Source of the DNA: Pirellulaceae bacterium
GTDB taxonomy: Bacteria > Planctomycetota > Planctomycetia > Pirellulales > Pirellulaceae
Assembly (NCBI GenBank): GCA_019636375.1
Contig: JAHBXS010000001.1
Location: 1,116,001-1,180,000, forward strand
Reading direction: 5' to 3'
DNA length: 64,000 nt
Positions 18,446 to 28,004 of this stretch are shown in pieces (position 1 is the stretch's first letter; every line of letters begins with the position of its first letter). Under the pieces are notes generated by a model. The model was given only the letters and a program-made list of their open reading frames with translations, was not told the DNA's origin and did not search any database. Position numbers and translations under genes: made by a program.

Positions 18446-19087
18446 ATGTCCGAGCAAGTAGCGAACCCCAAGGTCAGAATTCATCCCACGGCAATTGTCG
18501 AATCTGGTGTGCAAATCGGTGATGGCAGTTCCGTTTGGGACAACGCGCATATTCGCCGCGATGCAAAAATCGGTCGAGATTGTATCGTTGGCGGCAAGTC
18601 ACTGATTGCTTATGAAGTAGAAATTGGCGACCGTTGCAAAATCAATTCCAACGTGTACATCTGTTTCGGAGTGACTCTCGAACAGGGGGTAATGATCGGT
18701 GCAGGAACAATTTTCACCAACGACCGCTTTCCCCGCGCAACAACCCCTGACCTGCAATCGTTGCGAGGATCTGATCCAGATGAACACACACTGCTAACCA
18801 GAGTTCGCGAAGGAGCCAGTGTCGGAGCGGGGGTAATCATCGGATCGAATTTGACGATTGGCCGTTTTGCCATGGTGGGTATGGGGGCCATCGTCACCAA
18901 AGACGTTCCCGATTTTCACCTTGTGATTGGAAACCCAGCGAGATCGGTAGGTGTGGTCTGCCGTTGTGGTCCAATGATTCATCGATTTGAAGAACAAACT
19001 CCAACGACTCTATTTGAGTGTGTTTGCGCAGATTGCCAGCGCCGCTACCAAGTCGGTATTGACCGCTCCGTGACCGAATTGGAGTGA
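18446..19087 (+). CDS. Hexapeptide N-acetyltransferase (WbpD-like) with cysteine-rich tail
   Basis: Left-handed beta-helix acyltransferase of 213 residues. Hexapeptide turns run from IHPTAIVESGVQIGDGSSVWDNAHIRR to about residue 160. The IFTNDRFPRATTP loop matches 3-amino-sugar N-acetyltransferases such as WbpD and FdtC. After the helix, residues 171-205 carry CRCG and CVCADC, probably a zinc-ribbon tail, which is absent from minimal family members. An upstream in-frame start at 18371 would add 25 poor residues, so ATG 18446 was preferred. Its stop overlaps the GTG start of the next gene (GTGA). Confidence 0.88.
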   Translation: MSEQVANPKVRIHPTAIVESGVQIGDGSSVWDNAHIRRDAKIGRDCIVGGKSLIAYEVEIGDRCKINSNVYICFGVTLEQGVMIGAGTIFTNDRFPRATTPDLQSLRGSDPDEHTLLTRVREGASVGAGVIIGSNLTIGRFAMVGMGAIVTKDVPDFHLVIGNPARSVGVVCRCGPMIHRFEEQTPTTLFECVCADCQRRYQVGIDRSVTELE

Positions 19088-20058
19088 CAATTGTGAAGTT
19101 GGCAAGTTTGTCTCTCGATCTTGACAACAAATGGTCTTACTTAAAGACACATGGCGATGCGTCATGGGAGTCGCTGCCGACTTATTTTGCCTTGGTCGTC
19201 CCCCGCGTTTTAAAGTTACTAGACGAGTTTGATTTCAAAATTACATTTTTTGTCGTTGGTTTGGATGCAGACCAACCCGAGAATCACGACGCATTGAAAC
19301 AAATCAGCGACGCCGGTCATGAGATTGGAAATCATTCTTACCACCATGAACCTTGGTTACACCTGTACTCGCAAGAGCAAATCGTCGAAGAATTTTCGCG
19401 GACCGAAGCGGCCTTATCGCAAATCACCGGACAACGCCCAATCGGTTTTCGTGGGCCAGGATTCAGTTTCTCAGCGGACGTTTTGCAAGTTTTAAAATCT
19501 CGCGGCTATCGTTACGATTGTTCGACGTTTCCGACATTTCTTGGCCCGCTGGCGCGTGCCTATTATTTTTTCCGCTCGAATTTAACTTGTGAAGCGCGAG
19601 ACAAGCGGCGAGCATTATTCGGGTCGGTTTCCGATGGATTCCGCCGCTTGAAGCCCTATCATTGGGACCTCGGTGATGAAAAATTGCTTGAAATTCCCGT
19701 CACGACGATGCCACTCTTTCGGGTTCCTTTCCATTTGAGTTATGTGATGTATTTGGCCAAACGGTCAGAATGGCTGGCGAACCGTTATTTTGGGACTGCA
19801 TTGCGACTGTGCCAACTATTTCGAGTCGAGCCCTCGATTCTTCTTCATCCGCTCGATTTTTTGGGGAGTGAAGATGATCGTGAATTAAGTTTCTTTCCGG
19901 CCATGGACATTCCTTATTCGAAAAAAGAGCGAGTTCTCCGTAATGTATTCGCCACGCTCCGCTGTCGATTCAATGTCGTCACGATGGCAAGACATGCCGA
20001 GGAGTGTCAACGTCGGCCACTTCCAACAAAAGCACTTCCGTCAAATACAAATCCTTAA
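19084..20058 (+). CDS. NodB-type polysaccharide deacetylase
   Basis: Carbohydrate esterase family 4-like enzyme of 324 residues. The catalytic Asp motif is SLDLDNKW, the metal-binding HxxxH is GHEIGNHSYHH, and IGFRGPGFSFS supplies the conserved Arg/Gly strand. It would remove acetyl (or similar) groups from an N-acetylated glycan, fitting the preceding N-acetylation trio. No signal peptide is evident, so it may act on lipid-linked precursors in the cytoplasm. GTG 19084 overlaps the previous stop by 4 bp; GTG 19093 is an alternative. It is the last gene of the operon. Confidence 0.9.
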   Translation: MTIVKLASLSLDLDNKWSYLKTHGDASWESLPTYFALVVPRVLKLLDEFDFKITFFVVGLDADQPENHDALKQISDAGHEIGNHSYHHEPWLHLYSQEQIVEEFSRTEAALSQITGQRPIGFRGPGFSFSADVLQVLKSRGYRYDCSTFPTFLGPLARAYYFFRSNLTCEARDKRRALFGSVSDGFRRLKPYHWDLGDEKLLEIPVTTMPLFRVPFHLSYVMYLAKRSEWLANRYFGTALRLCQLFRVEPSILLHPLDFLGSEDDRELSFFPAMDIPYSKKERVLRNVFATLRCRFNVVTMARHAEECQRRPLPTKALPSNTNP

Positions 20059-20356
20059 AAAGTAATCGCCGATTTCCAACAGGCAACCCCATCATTTTGC
20101 TAGCACCGCTTCTCGCACGTCGACACGATACCATTTGCCGATCCTCACGGCGGGAAAAAACATCCAATTTAGCCGACGCATTTGAGACGTTTGATCTTGC
20201 GAAGCGTTTGATTCACAGGTAATCTCCCTCGCGCATCTGTAGTGGATTTTGCCCCGCTAATCGCTCCGAGGGTTTCGCCCGCACCTGTTTGACGAGTTAT
20301 CTCTCAGGTTCGCCGATTGCCTCTGGGTTAGAACGGTCACTTGAGGAAATCAAATC

Positions 20357-22189
20357 ATGAATCTCAAACGAAAGCACATCCTAACCAAACCGGTCCTGTT
20401 GGTGGTTATTGCTATCTTCTTGAACTTCATACCAAATGTAAGCCGTTGTCAGAGCCTTAGCAAACGGGGACCGGTCCCCGAAAAATCTACTGGAGAATTC
20501 GTGGACGATGGAAACACGAAATACATTGGTCCTGCGACGACTTTTTCGGGTTTAGATTACGCGAAATTGCAAGCAATCGGACTGATCGTCGATTTACAGG
20601 GAACGGGAAGTGACCCTGGTCCATCTTGGCAGCGAGACAAGTTGGTTGATGACCTAAAAATTCGTTCGAAAATTGATGGACCGATGAACTTATTGGCAAG
20701 CCCAGATACCGCGATGGTAAAGGTCACCGCAATGCTCCCACCAGGAACTCGAAAAGGAGACCGCGTGGATTTGTTGATCGAGTCGTTTGAAAAAGACGAA
20801 GTCACCAGTTTCAACGGAGGTTTGATGCTGACAACATCGTTGCGGCCCTGGGCAGTTTTTGGAAGTTCACAAGTTAAATCCGGTAACACAATGGGAACGG
20901 CGGAAGGCTACGTTTTGGAGGACGCCCTCTTCGAAACCCGCCAAGATCTTTCCAATCGAACGAACGGAATCATCTTGGGAGGAGGGGTCTCGTCGGAAAA
21001 CCGCGTCTTCTTGTTGAACGTCAAACCAGAAGCACAAGGACTAAAGGCCGTTGCCGACATTCAATACGCGCTCAACCACCGTTTCACCGTCATTACAGCG
21101 GATGGTCGAGTCGGCGTCGCCAAGGCGAAAACCGACCGAGTGATTGAGTTACTAATCCCTGAGCGCTATCGCGAAAACGTGGGCAGATTTTCGCAAATCA
21201 TCGTCAATATCGCATACGATGAATCCGCCAACGATCGTATCAATCGCCTTGAGTTGCTCGAACAGCAATTGGCCGATCCGTCACAGGCTCGGCGTGCTGC
21301 GCTGCGGCTTGAGGGAATTGGCAAAGACGGGATAGCGATTCTAAAACGCGCCCTCAAAAACCAAGAACTAGAAGTTCGATTTGAGGCCGCTATGGCATTG
21401 GCATACCAGGGCGAGCCCGATGGCCTTGACGTACTGACGCAAGCCGCCGAACAAGACCGGGCCTTCCGGTGGCATGCTCTTGCCGCCCTTCAGCTCTTAG
21501 AAGACCCACGAGCTACCGATTCGTTGGTTCATCTGCTCAATTCAACGAGCGATGAAGCAAGATACGGTGCATTTCGAGCTTTGAAAACTCGTTCGCCGAA
21601 CCACTATCTTGCTCGCTCAGTTGTCGCTTCTAAAAAGTTCTCCGCTCATGTCGTTCCGACAAACGCTAGTCCAATGGTTCATCTCTCAAGGTCCAAGTAC
21701 CCAGAGGTTGTGATTTTCGGAGAAGAACAACTTCTCCATCCGAATCTGCTGTTTGTCAAAACGGGTCTGACAGTGCGTGGCGATGGAAATGGCTATGTTC
21801 GCATCGTTCGCTATTCACAAGGGCAAAAGATGGAGCGGACCGTTAGCAATCGAACGATTGATGTCGTTCAAGGATTAGCCGAGGTCGATTGTTCTTACGG
21901 GACCATCGTCGAGCTGTTCCGTAACATTCGCGAAAATCAAATGATGGATGCCAAGCTGGCCATCAACGCCTTGCCACGTCCCGGACGGGAACGTGATTCG
22001 TCCGATTGGGATTCTGAGGTCATGTTGGCAAACTACGAAGAAGACGCCGGACAAGGGCGGGGGAATTCGGCGACACTTTCCAGCAAATCCGGAAAATTAT
22101 TCGGCAAAGCGACTGAAGAGGACCAGAAAAAGACCCCGATTTTCGGTAAATTAGGAGACATGTTCTCCCGTTCCAAACAGTCGCCTTAA
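20357..22189 (+). CDS. FlgI-like (flagellar P-ring) domain fused to HEAT repeats
   Basis: Exported protein: residues 1-30 (KPVLLVVIAIFLNFIPNVSRC) are a signal peptide, possibly with a lipidation cysteine. Residues about 60-290 resemble FlgI, the P-ring protein of the flagellar basal body: GLIVDLQGTGSD, VTAMLPPGTRKGDRVDLLIES, GGLMLTTSLR and VIELLIPERYRENVGRF. Residues about 300-410 are HEAT-like helical repeats (IAILKRALKNQELEVRFEAAMALAYQGEPDGLDVL). The C-terminus is disordered. No flagellar genes are nearby. A GAGGAAAT ribosome-binding site precedes ATG 20357. It may be a ring-forming envelope protein unrelated to motility. Confidence 0.75.
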   Translation: MNLKRKHILTKPVLLVVIAIFLNFIPNVSRCQSLSKRGPVPEKSTGEFVDDGNTKYIGPATTFSGLDYAKLQAIGLIVDLQGTGSDPGPSWQRDKLVDDLKIRSKIDGPMNLLASPDTAMVKVTAMLPPGTRKGDRVDLLIESFEKDEVTSFNGGLMLTTSLRPWAVFGSSQVKSGNTMGTAEGYVLEDALFETRQDLSNRTNGIILGGGVSSENRVFLLNVKPEAQGLKAVADIQYALNHRFTVITADGRVGVAKAKTDRVIELLIPERYRENVGRFSQIIVNIAYDESANDRINRLELLEQQLADPSQARRAALRLEGIGKDGIAILKRALKNQELEVRFEAAMALAYQGEPDGLDVLTQAAEQDRAFRWHALAALQLLEDPRATDSLVHLLNSTSDEARYGAFRALKTRSPNHYLARSVVASKKFSAHVVPTNASPMVHLSRSKYPEVVIFGEEQLLHPNLLFVKTGLTVRGDGNGYVRIVRYSQGQKMERTVSNRTIDVVQGLAEVDCSYGTIVELFRNIRENQMMDAKLAINALPRPGRERDSSDWDSEVMLANYEEDAGQGRGNSATLSSKSGKLFGKATEEDQKKTPIFGKLGDMFSRSKQSP

Positions 22190-22213
22190 CCCCTTGTTTC
22201 CTGTGGCCTCGAT

Positions 22214-25200
22214 ATGCTCAAAGCGTTAGAGTTAAGCGGCTTCAAGAGCTTTGCCGACAAGACTCGATTTGATTTTCCGCAAGGGATCACCGTGGTCGTT
22301 GGTCCCAATGGTTCGGGAAAATCAAACATTGTCGACGCCATCAAATGGGTTTTGGGTGAACAGTCTGCCAAAAGCCTGCGCGGCAAAGACATGTCGGACG
22401 TGATTTTCAAGGGCTCCAGCGGCGCGAACGCCCGCAAACCTGCCAACAGCGCGTCAGCGACAATCATTCTTGACAACACCGACGGTCGGCTCATGAATGA
22501 CGCGCCAGAAATCCATGTCACTCGCCGCGTTTATCGTAGTGGCGAAAGTGAGTATCTGATCAACAACGAACCGTGCCGCCTCAAGGACATCCGCAACTTA
22601 TTCCGTGGAACCGGGGTTGGCACAGAGGCCTATAGCTTGATCGAACAAGGCAAAGTCGAGCGGATGCTTCAGGCCAGCGCCAAAGACCGACGGGCGATCT
22701 TCGAGGAAGCTGCTGGGATCAGTCGTTTTAAGGCCCAAAAAGTCGAGGCCGAACGACGCCTTGAACGTGTACAAACCAATTTAACTCGCCTCGCCGATAT
22801 CGTTGAAGAAGTTGGCTCTCGATTTCGCAGTATTAAAAACCAAGCATCTAAGGCTGCCAAATACAAAGAATACACTGAACGATTACGTGAATTGCGGACG
22901 CATGTAGCTGCCGTGGACTACCGCTCCTTCAGCGAACAAATCTCGAACTCGCAAACAAAAATCGCCGAACTTCGAGGCGAAGTCGAACGTTCCAAATCCG
23001 ACATCTCTCGCCTAACCACCGAACATCAAGAAGCCGAAAATCGTGTCGACCTTATTGCCGGTGAAGCCAATAAATTTCAAGAGTTGATCGCCAAAATTCG
23101 CGAGCAAATCTCACAGTCAGAATCCAGCGGTGAAATTGCTCGACAACGGATTGCCGACTTCCAAAAACGTGAACTTGAATTATCTGAATCGGTTACCAAG
23201 CTCACGGCTAAACATCAAGAATTGCTCGGTAATTGCGAGGCCACCAAAGTGGCATTGGAAACGGCTCGCTCCGATAACGCCCGCCTTGATGCCGAAATTC
23301 AACAATTCGAACAACGTCTTCAACTGCTCGACAACGAGTCCGAAAAAATCACCGCTGCCAATCAAACGGCTGAGACGGAAACCGAGTCACTGGGGGGCTT
23401 GCTCCAAAACTTAACACAACAAATCGGCTCCCAATCGGTGCAAGTCGAGCTCTTGCGGCAATCGCAAACAAAATCGAAATCCCGTATCGCTGACCTTGAA
23501 CGCGCCGCTCAGCATCAGCAACAATTGGTCAGCGAAATCGAAGCTCGCGCCCAGGATTGCAATCAGCGTGCCGAGTCGTCGGATTCGGCATTGGCATCGG
23601 CCCGTCAATCTCTCGAGGTCTTACTCCACAAGCAATCAGAACTCCAGGCCGAACAGACCGAACTGCGGACCGATTTGGCTGGATTGGTCCAAAGGGCAAA
23701 GGTCATCGAGGAACTCGAAAAAAGGCAGGAGGGGATCAGTTCCGGAGCCCAAGAACTCTTGCGGTCCGCTCGACAAAAGCAGACTGATTTGCGCGATCAA
23801 GTTATCGGTCTGGTCGCCGATTTAATTCAAGTCAACGTACAACACGCCGCGATCGTCGACGCCGCACTTGGCGAACGTTCTCAGTACATTGTCATCAAGG
23901 ACCAACGGCTTGCTGACGACCTTGCGTCGGGACAATTGTCGGTTTCTGGGCGAGTTGGTATTCTTAGCCTGGATGGAATTTATTCGCTGGGGAGCCGCTT
24001 GGATGTGGACCTCGCAGATGTCGAAGGAGTCGTAGGTTCGCTGGAGGCGATGGTTGATCTCAGCGGAGTCCATAGCGGTTTTGTCCGCAGTCTGCTTCGT
24101 GGCACTTGGATTGTCCCCGACCTGACAACGGCCTTCAAACTTCGAAAAGAGAAATCTGACCAAGTCCGCTATGTGACCCTTTCAGGTGAAGTCGTCGAGG
24201 CCGATGGAACCTTGATCGTCGGCCCAAAATCTCGAGGCGAGGGGATCGTTTCTCGCAGAAGCGAATTGCGAATGCTGGCTGCCGAGACGGAGCAACGCAA
24301 ACGCGATTTGACAATCCTAGAACAAGCATTGGCGACGATCAAATCCGAAATCAAGCAAGGCCAATTGAGCGAGCAAAAACTGATTAACGAAAATCAGGCC
24401 CTTTCAAAAGAGCTGGCCAATCTTAATGCTCAAAGAGATGTTGCTCAACGCGACCTAAAGACCACTCAGGATCAGTTGGCGAATTCGCGAAATGAGTATT
24501 CGAAACTAAACACTGAACTTCAGGCAGCAGCAAGTTTACTTGCTCCCTTGCAGACCGACCTGGAACGCCATCAGAGAAGTCGGGATTCAATTGCGAAATC
24601 ACTTCAAGAAAACCTCAAACTCCTCGATGCCAACCGCACCGAGCGTCGCGACCTCGATCAACAATTGACGACCGCGCGAGTGCTTTCGGCAAAAACCGAA
24701 CAACAAATCGCCGATTTGGAACTCCGTTTACGGGAATCTGCGGCGTCAGAAACCCAAACTCGCGAATCAAACTTGCGGGCGGAACAAGAACTTAAAACTC
24801 TGCGAGATGATCTCGCCGAATCAAACCGAATTCTTGAAACTGCGACCACAACCATACAAAAACTCGCCGACGAACGAGAACTTCAATCCAACGAATACAA
24901 TCGGCTTCACGGGGAACGTCTGGAGCTTGAACGCAACCGCAAAGAAATCGCTGCGCAACTTCAAAAACTTCGCAACACTCAACACAACGCTGAAGAGCAA
25001 TTGAATGAGTTGAATTTCAATGCGCAACGTTTGGAGATCGAACAGAAACAACTCGCCGAGCGACTCAATGAAGACTACGGGATTCGCGTGGAAGACTTGG
25101 TTGCTCAGGAGTCCTCAGAAGCCATCGAGAATCGCCAAGACATTGATCGCGAGATTTCCGAACTGCGTCAAAAACTCGGCTCAATGGGTGCGGTCAATAT

Positions 25201-25849
25201 GCAGGCCCTCGTCGAACTTGAAGAACTCGAAAATCGCTATCAGACTTTGGACCAGCAATATCGTGATCTTACGGAAGCTCGCGACACACTCCTTAAGATC
25301 ATCCATCGCATCAACAACGACAGTCGCCGATTATTTACCGAGACGCTTGAGGCGATTCGCGGCAACTTTCAAAAGCTATTCCGGCAGACTTTTGGTGGAG
25401 GCCAAGCCGACATCATTCTCGAAGAAGGCGTCGATGTTTTGGAGGCAGGAGTCGAAATCGTTGCCACTCCACCGGGTAAACCAAAGTTCAACAATTCACT
25501 CCTCAGCGGAGGAGAAAAAGCATTGACGGCGGTCTCGTTGCTGATGGCTATTTTTCAGTTCCGCCCCAGCCCGTTTTGCGTTCTGGATGAAGTGGACGCC
25601 CCCTTCGACGAGGCCAACATCGGACGCTTTATTGACGTCTTAAAAAGCTTCTTGGGCTGGACGAAATTTGTGATCGTTACCCATTCCAAAAAGACGATGA
25701 CCGCTGCGACAACTCTATACGGAGTCACCATGCAAGAATCCGGCGTTTCGAAACGGGTCAGCGTCCGTTTCGAAGACGTCAGCGAAGACGGCGAGATTTC
25801 CAAAGACGCCGTCAAACGCTCCGAATCCGAATCCCAACCAGCGGCCTAG
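22214..25849 (+). CDS. smc: Chromosome segregation ATPase SMC
   Basis: Condensin core subunit that organises and segregates the nucleoid. It has 1211 residues, normal for SMC. Walker A is GPNGSGKS (residues 30-37). Two long coiled coils flank the hinge at about 500-660 (LVADLIQVNVQHAAIVDAALGERSQYIV). Near the end are the signature NSLLSGGEKALTA and Walker B FCVLDEVDAPFDEAN. The start at ATG 22214 matches the family's M.LK.LEL.GFKSF opening. It lies 24 bp after the FlgI-like gene and is probably read from the same transcript. ScpA and ScpB are not present in the window. Confidence 0.97.
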   Translation: MLKALELSGFKSFADKTRFDFPQGITVVVGPNGSGKSNIVDAIKWVLGEQSAKSLRGKDMSDVIFKGSSGANARKPANSASATIILDNTDGRLMNDAPEIHVTRRVYRSGESEYLINNEPCRLKDIRNLFRGTGVGTEAYSLIEQGKVERMLQASAKDRRAIFEEAAGISRFKAQKVEAERRLERVQTNLTRLADIVEEVGSRFRSIKNQASKAAKYKEYTERLRELRTHVAAVDYRSFSEQISNSQTKIAELRGEVERSKSDISRLTTEHQEAENRVDLIAGEANKFQELIAKIREQISQSESSGEIARQRIADFQKRELELSESVTKLTAKHQELLGNCEATKVALETARSDNARLDAEIQQFEQRLQLLDNESEKITAANQTAETETESLGGLLQNLTQQIGSQSVQVELLRQSQTKSKSRIADLERAAQHQQQLVSEIEARAQDCNQRAESSDSALASARQSLEVLLHKQSELQAEQTELRTDLAGLVQRAKVIEELEKRQEGISSGAQELLRSARQKQTDLRDQVIGLVADLIQVNVQHAAIVDAALGERSQYIVIKDQRLADDLASGQLSVSGRVGILSLDGIYSLGSRLDVDLADVEGVVGSLEAMVDLSGVHSGFVRSLLRGTWIVPDLTTAFKLRKEKSDQVRYVTLSGEVVEADGTLIVGPKSRGEGIVSRRSELRMLAAETEQRKRDLTILEQALATIKSEIKQGQLSEQKLINENQALSKELANLNAQRDVAQRDLKTTQDQLANSRNEYSKLNTELQAAASLLAPLQTDLERHQRSRDSIAKSLQENLKLLDANRTERRDLDQQLTTARVLSAKTEQQIADLELRLRESAASETQTRESNLRAEQELKTLRDDLAESNRILETATTTIQKLADERELQSNEYNRLHGERLELERNRKEIAAQLQKLRNTQHNAEEQLNELNFNAQRLEIEQKQLAERLNEDYGIRVEDLVAQESSEAIENRQDIDREISELRQKLGSMGAVNMQALVELEELENRYQTLDQQYRDLTEARDTLLKIIHRINNDSRRLFTETLEAIRGNFQKLFRQTFGGGQADIILEEGVDVLEAGVEIVATPPGKPKFNNSLLSGGEKALTAVSLLMAIFQFRPSPFCVLDEVDAPFDEANIGRFIDVLKSFLGWTKFVIVTHSKKTMTAATTLYGVTMQESGVSKRVSVRFEDVSEDGEISKDAVKRSESESQPAA

Positions 25850-25856
25850 ATCATCG

Positions 25857-25885
25857 GGCCAAACATTTATTCTATTCTTTTGGCC
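25857..25885. terminator. Putative bidirectional terminator between smc and Ldh-type gene
   Basis: GGCCAAA (25857-25863) pairs with TTTGGCC (25879-25885) around an AT-rich loop. It lies between two convergent genes, 7 bp after the smc stop. No long T-tract follows on either strand. Confidence 0.4.
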
Positions 25886-25900
25886 GATTCATAAAATCTG

Positions 25901-26992
25901 CTACTCAAACGGAATACCGGTTTGACGGCTGATGTCGCGAAGTTCTTCGACGACGGGAAGCACGAGAGGGATTCCATCTTTCGAGCGGATCGCTTCTGCC
26001 TCGCGCTCGGGGTCTCCGGGAACGATGACTCCAGGCGAGCCAGGCTGAGGCTTTGTGCCGCGAAACACGGCAATCCATTCATCGATTTGGGTTTTGAATT
26101 CGTCGAGATCGATAAAAGCTTCAATGCTCATCGCTCCAAAGAAATGCCCGATCCCGCGTCCAACACTGCGACTGGGGATTTCTTGCCTCAAAGCAAAGGG
26201 CGGTGCAAACGGGCCCCAATTTGCCCCGCTAAGTACACAACAAAGAATATCAACCATCGCAGCCAAACAATAACCTTTATGCCCTCCCATCTCTCGGAAA
26301 CTTCCCAGCGGCAACAGCGCCCCGCCGTTGATCATGTCAAGAGGATTTTCCGAAACATGCCCCGCTTGGTCGATAATCCAACCTGCGGGGACCGGTTGTT
26401 CTTTACGTTTGGCCATTTCAACTTTGCCATAGGCACAGGCACTTGTTGCCAAGTCAATCACGATCGGCGGTTCCTTTTTTCCCGGAAAGGCAATTGCGAT
26501 TGGGTTGGTTCCCAACATTCTTTCTCCACCCCATAGCGGAGCGACCAATTTCGTGCTGTTGGTCATGGCCCAGCCGATCAAATCTCGCTTGAGCGCTTCC
26601 AAGACATAGTAACCAGCGATACCGTAGTGATTGGTATTACAAACACTGACCCAACCAGTACCAACTTGGCTCGCTTTGTTCATCGCGATCTCATTGGCTC
26701 GCGGTCCAACGACTAACCCGAGTCCGTTGTCTCCATCGACAGTTGCGGTGCTGGGCGACTCTCGAATGATCTTGATTTCCGGTTTGGGATTGATCCTGCC
26801 TAATTGCAGCATGTCAAAATAGGTGTGCAATCGAGCCACGCCGTGCGATTCAATGCCCCGCAGGTCGCTGCGGGCAAGAACTTCCGCCGCCAACCGCGCA
26901 TCCTGACTGGGAACACCAAAGTACTCGAAGGTTCGCTGTGAAAACTCGACCAGCCGTTCGGATGAAAAAGTTAAATAGGAAATTTCACTCAT
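25901..26992 (-). CDS. Malate/L-lactate dehydrogenase family oxidoreductase (Ldh type 2)
   Basis: NAD(P)-dependent 2-hydroxyacid dehydrogenase of the non-Rossmann Ldh/YlbC/AllD family, 363 residues. Diagnostic pieces are ARSDLRGIESHGVARLHTY, VDGDNGLGLVVGPRANEIAM, VSVCNTNHYGIAGYY (catalytic His) and GGHKGYCLAAMVDILCCVLSGA. It reversibly oxidises malate, lactate, sulfolactate or related acids; the substrate cannot be assigned. No operon partner. The downstream end meets smc tail to tail. Confidence 0.92.
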   Translation of the reverse strand: MSEISYLTFSSERLVEFSQRTFEYFGVPSQDARLAAEVLARSDLRGIESHGVARLHTYFDMLQLGRINPKPEIKIIRESPSTATVDGDNGLGLVVGPRANEIAMNKASQVGTGWVSVCNTNHYGIAGYYVLEALKRDLIGWAMTNSTKLVAPLWGGERMLGTNPIAIAFPGKKEPPIVIDLATSACAYGKVEMAKRKEQPVPAGWIIDQAGHVSENPLDMINGGALLPLGSFREMGGHKGYCLAAMVDILCCVLSGANWGPFAPPFALRQEIPSRSVGRGIGHFFGAMSIEAFIDLDEFKTQIDEWIAVFRGTKPQPGSPGVIVPGDPEREAEAIRSKDGIPLVLPVVEELRDISRQTGIPFE

Positions 26993-27022
26993 GGTGGATA
27001 TTTTTGTAAGGGATTAGTTTTT

Positions 27023-27829
27023 TCACAAATTTGGACGGAAGAAATCGATTCCCGACCTTAATGTTTTGTGGGATGACATGACTTCTTGAGTTCGTCCTTC
27101 GCTCGGACGCATGTATCGCTGGAATTCTCGGCTTGCCAAAGGCAACGCTTCGGATCGTTCCTCAAAAAACGCTGCAACAGATTGGGCTTCCGTTTCAGTC
27201 GCTGTCAAAAACATTTGGAATCGTGGCCAAATTTTTGTTCTCACATTTCGGCGAAATTGTCGATGCACGACGACCACCCCAGCCATTACAAGCATCATAC
27301 CGATCACAACGCCCGACCGCACCCCCAATAATAATACGGCGGCGAAACTAACCACAACCCCCTTGATCAACAGCCACCACAAAACGCGCTGTTGCCACTG
27401 AATCCAATCTGTTAATTGATCATTGATTCGAAATCCAAGTGAAGTCAACATTGCCAAGCGTTTCGCCGCCGGAGCCGTTCGTTGAATATGAGCACCAATC
27501 TCGTCAGACCTTTCTGGGCCAAGGAGTTGTGGATTTGTTTCGTGGACAAGGCGTTGGATCGACCAAGTTCCACCGAGATGGACGGGAACATAACAAGCAT
27601 CCAACTCGAGTTCCTTTGCCGCCCCGCAGACTTCGCAAAGCTGTTCGAGTCGAGAAGTCTTCATTGCCAAAGTCACTCCAGGCAAACGTTCGGATTCTTC
27701 ATGGGAACGGACGGCCTGACGCGAGACCAACAGGCAACAGTCACAAAAATCCCCACGGAGTCCTCGATCCCGAACGCCGCCGTGAGGACTGAACCCCGCT
27801 GAAGTCCAATTGGCAATCCAAGAATACAA
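27023..27829 (-). CDS. Cysteine-motif membrane protein, function unknown
   Basis: 268 residues, not recognised. The N-terminal part has DFCDCC and LCEVCG...DACYV, which could bind zinc, followed by HLGGTWSIQRLVHETN. Two adjacent membrane helices (VLWWLLIKGVVVSFAAVLLLGV and GVVIGMMLVMAGVVVVH) lie at about residues 145-187. The C-terminus is charged and probably cytosolic. It has a TTG start at 27829; no ATG lies in frame nearby. It is separated from the upstream selenoprotein candidate by a terminator at 27881-27909, so it probably has its own promoter. Confidence 0.6.
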   Translation of the reverse strand: MYSWIANWTSAGFSPHGGVRDRGLRGDFCDCCLLVSRQAVRSHEESERLPGVTLAMKTSRLEQLCEVCGAAKELELDACYVPVHLGGTWSIQRLVHETNPQLLGPERSDEIGAHIQRTAPAAKRLAMLTSLGFRINDQLTDWIQWQQRVLWWLLIKGVVVSFAAVLLLGVRSGVVIGMMLVMAGVVVVHRQFRRNVRTKIWPRFQMFLTATETEAQSVAAFFEERSEALPLASREFQRYMRPSEGRTQEVMSSHKTLRSGIDFFRPNL

Positions 27830-27880
27830 AAGGTCAAACCCTCTATGCCATCCAAAAATCTTTTCGACCGTTTACGAAAA

Positions 27881-27909
27881 AAAACGCTTGGCGCTCGGCC
27901 AAGCGTTTT
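27881..27909 (-). terminator. Strong rho-independent terminator after the TlpA-like gene
   Basis: AAAACGCTTGGC (27881-27892) pairs perfectly with GCCAAGCGTTTT (27898-27909) around a GCTCG loop. On the minus strand it is followed by further T residues, so it ends the transcript of the TGA-containing gene 95 bp upstream. Confidence 0.85.
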
Positions 27910-28004
27910 CGATTTCTCGTTTGCCTAGGAAAAGTTCGTGTACGTTGGGCAACGAAACAAACCTACCTGGAAAATCGAAGACGATTGCCTTCAGATTCGT
28001 ATGG

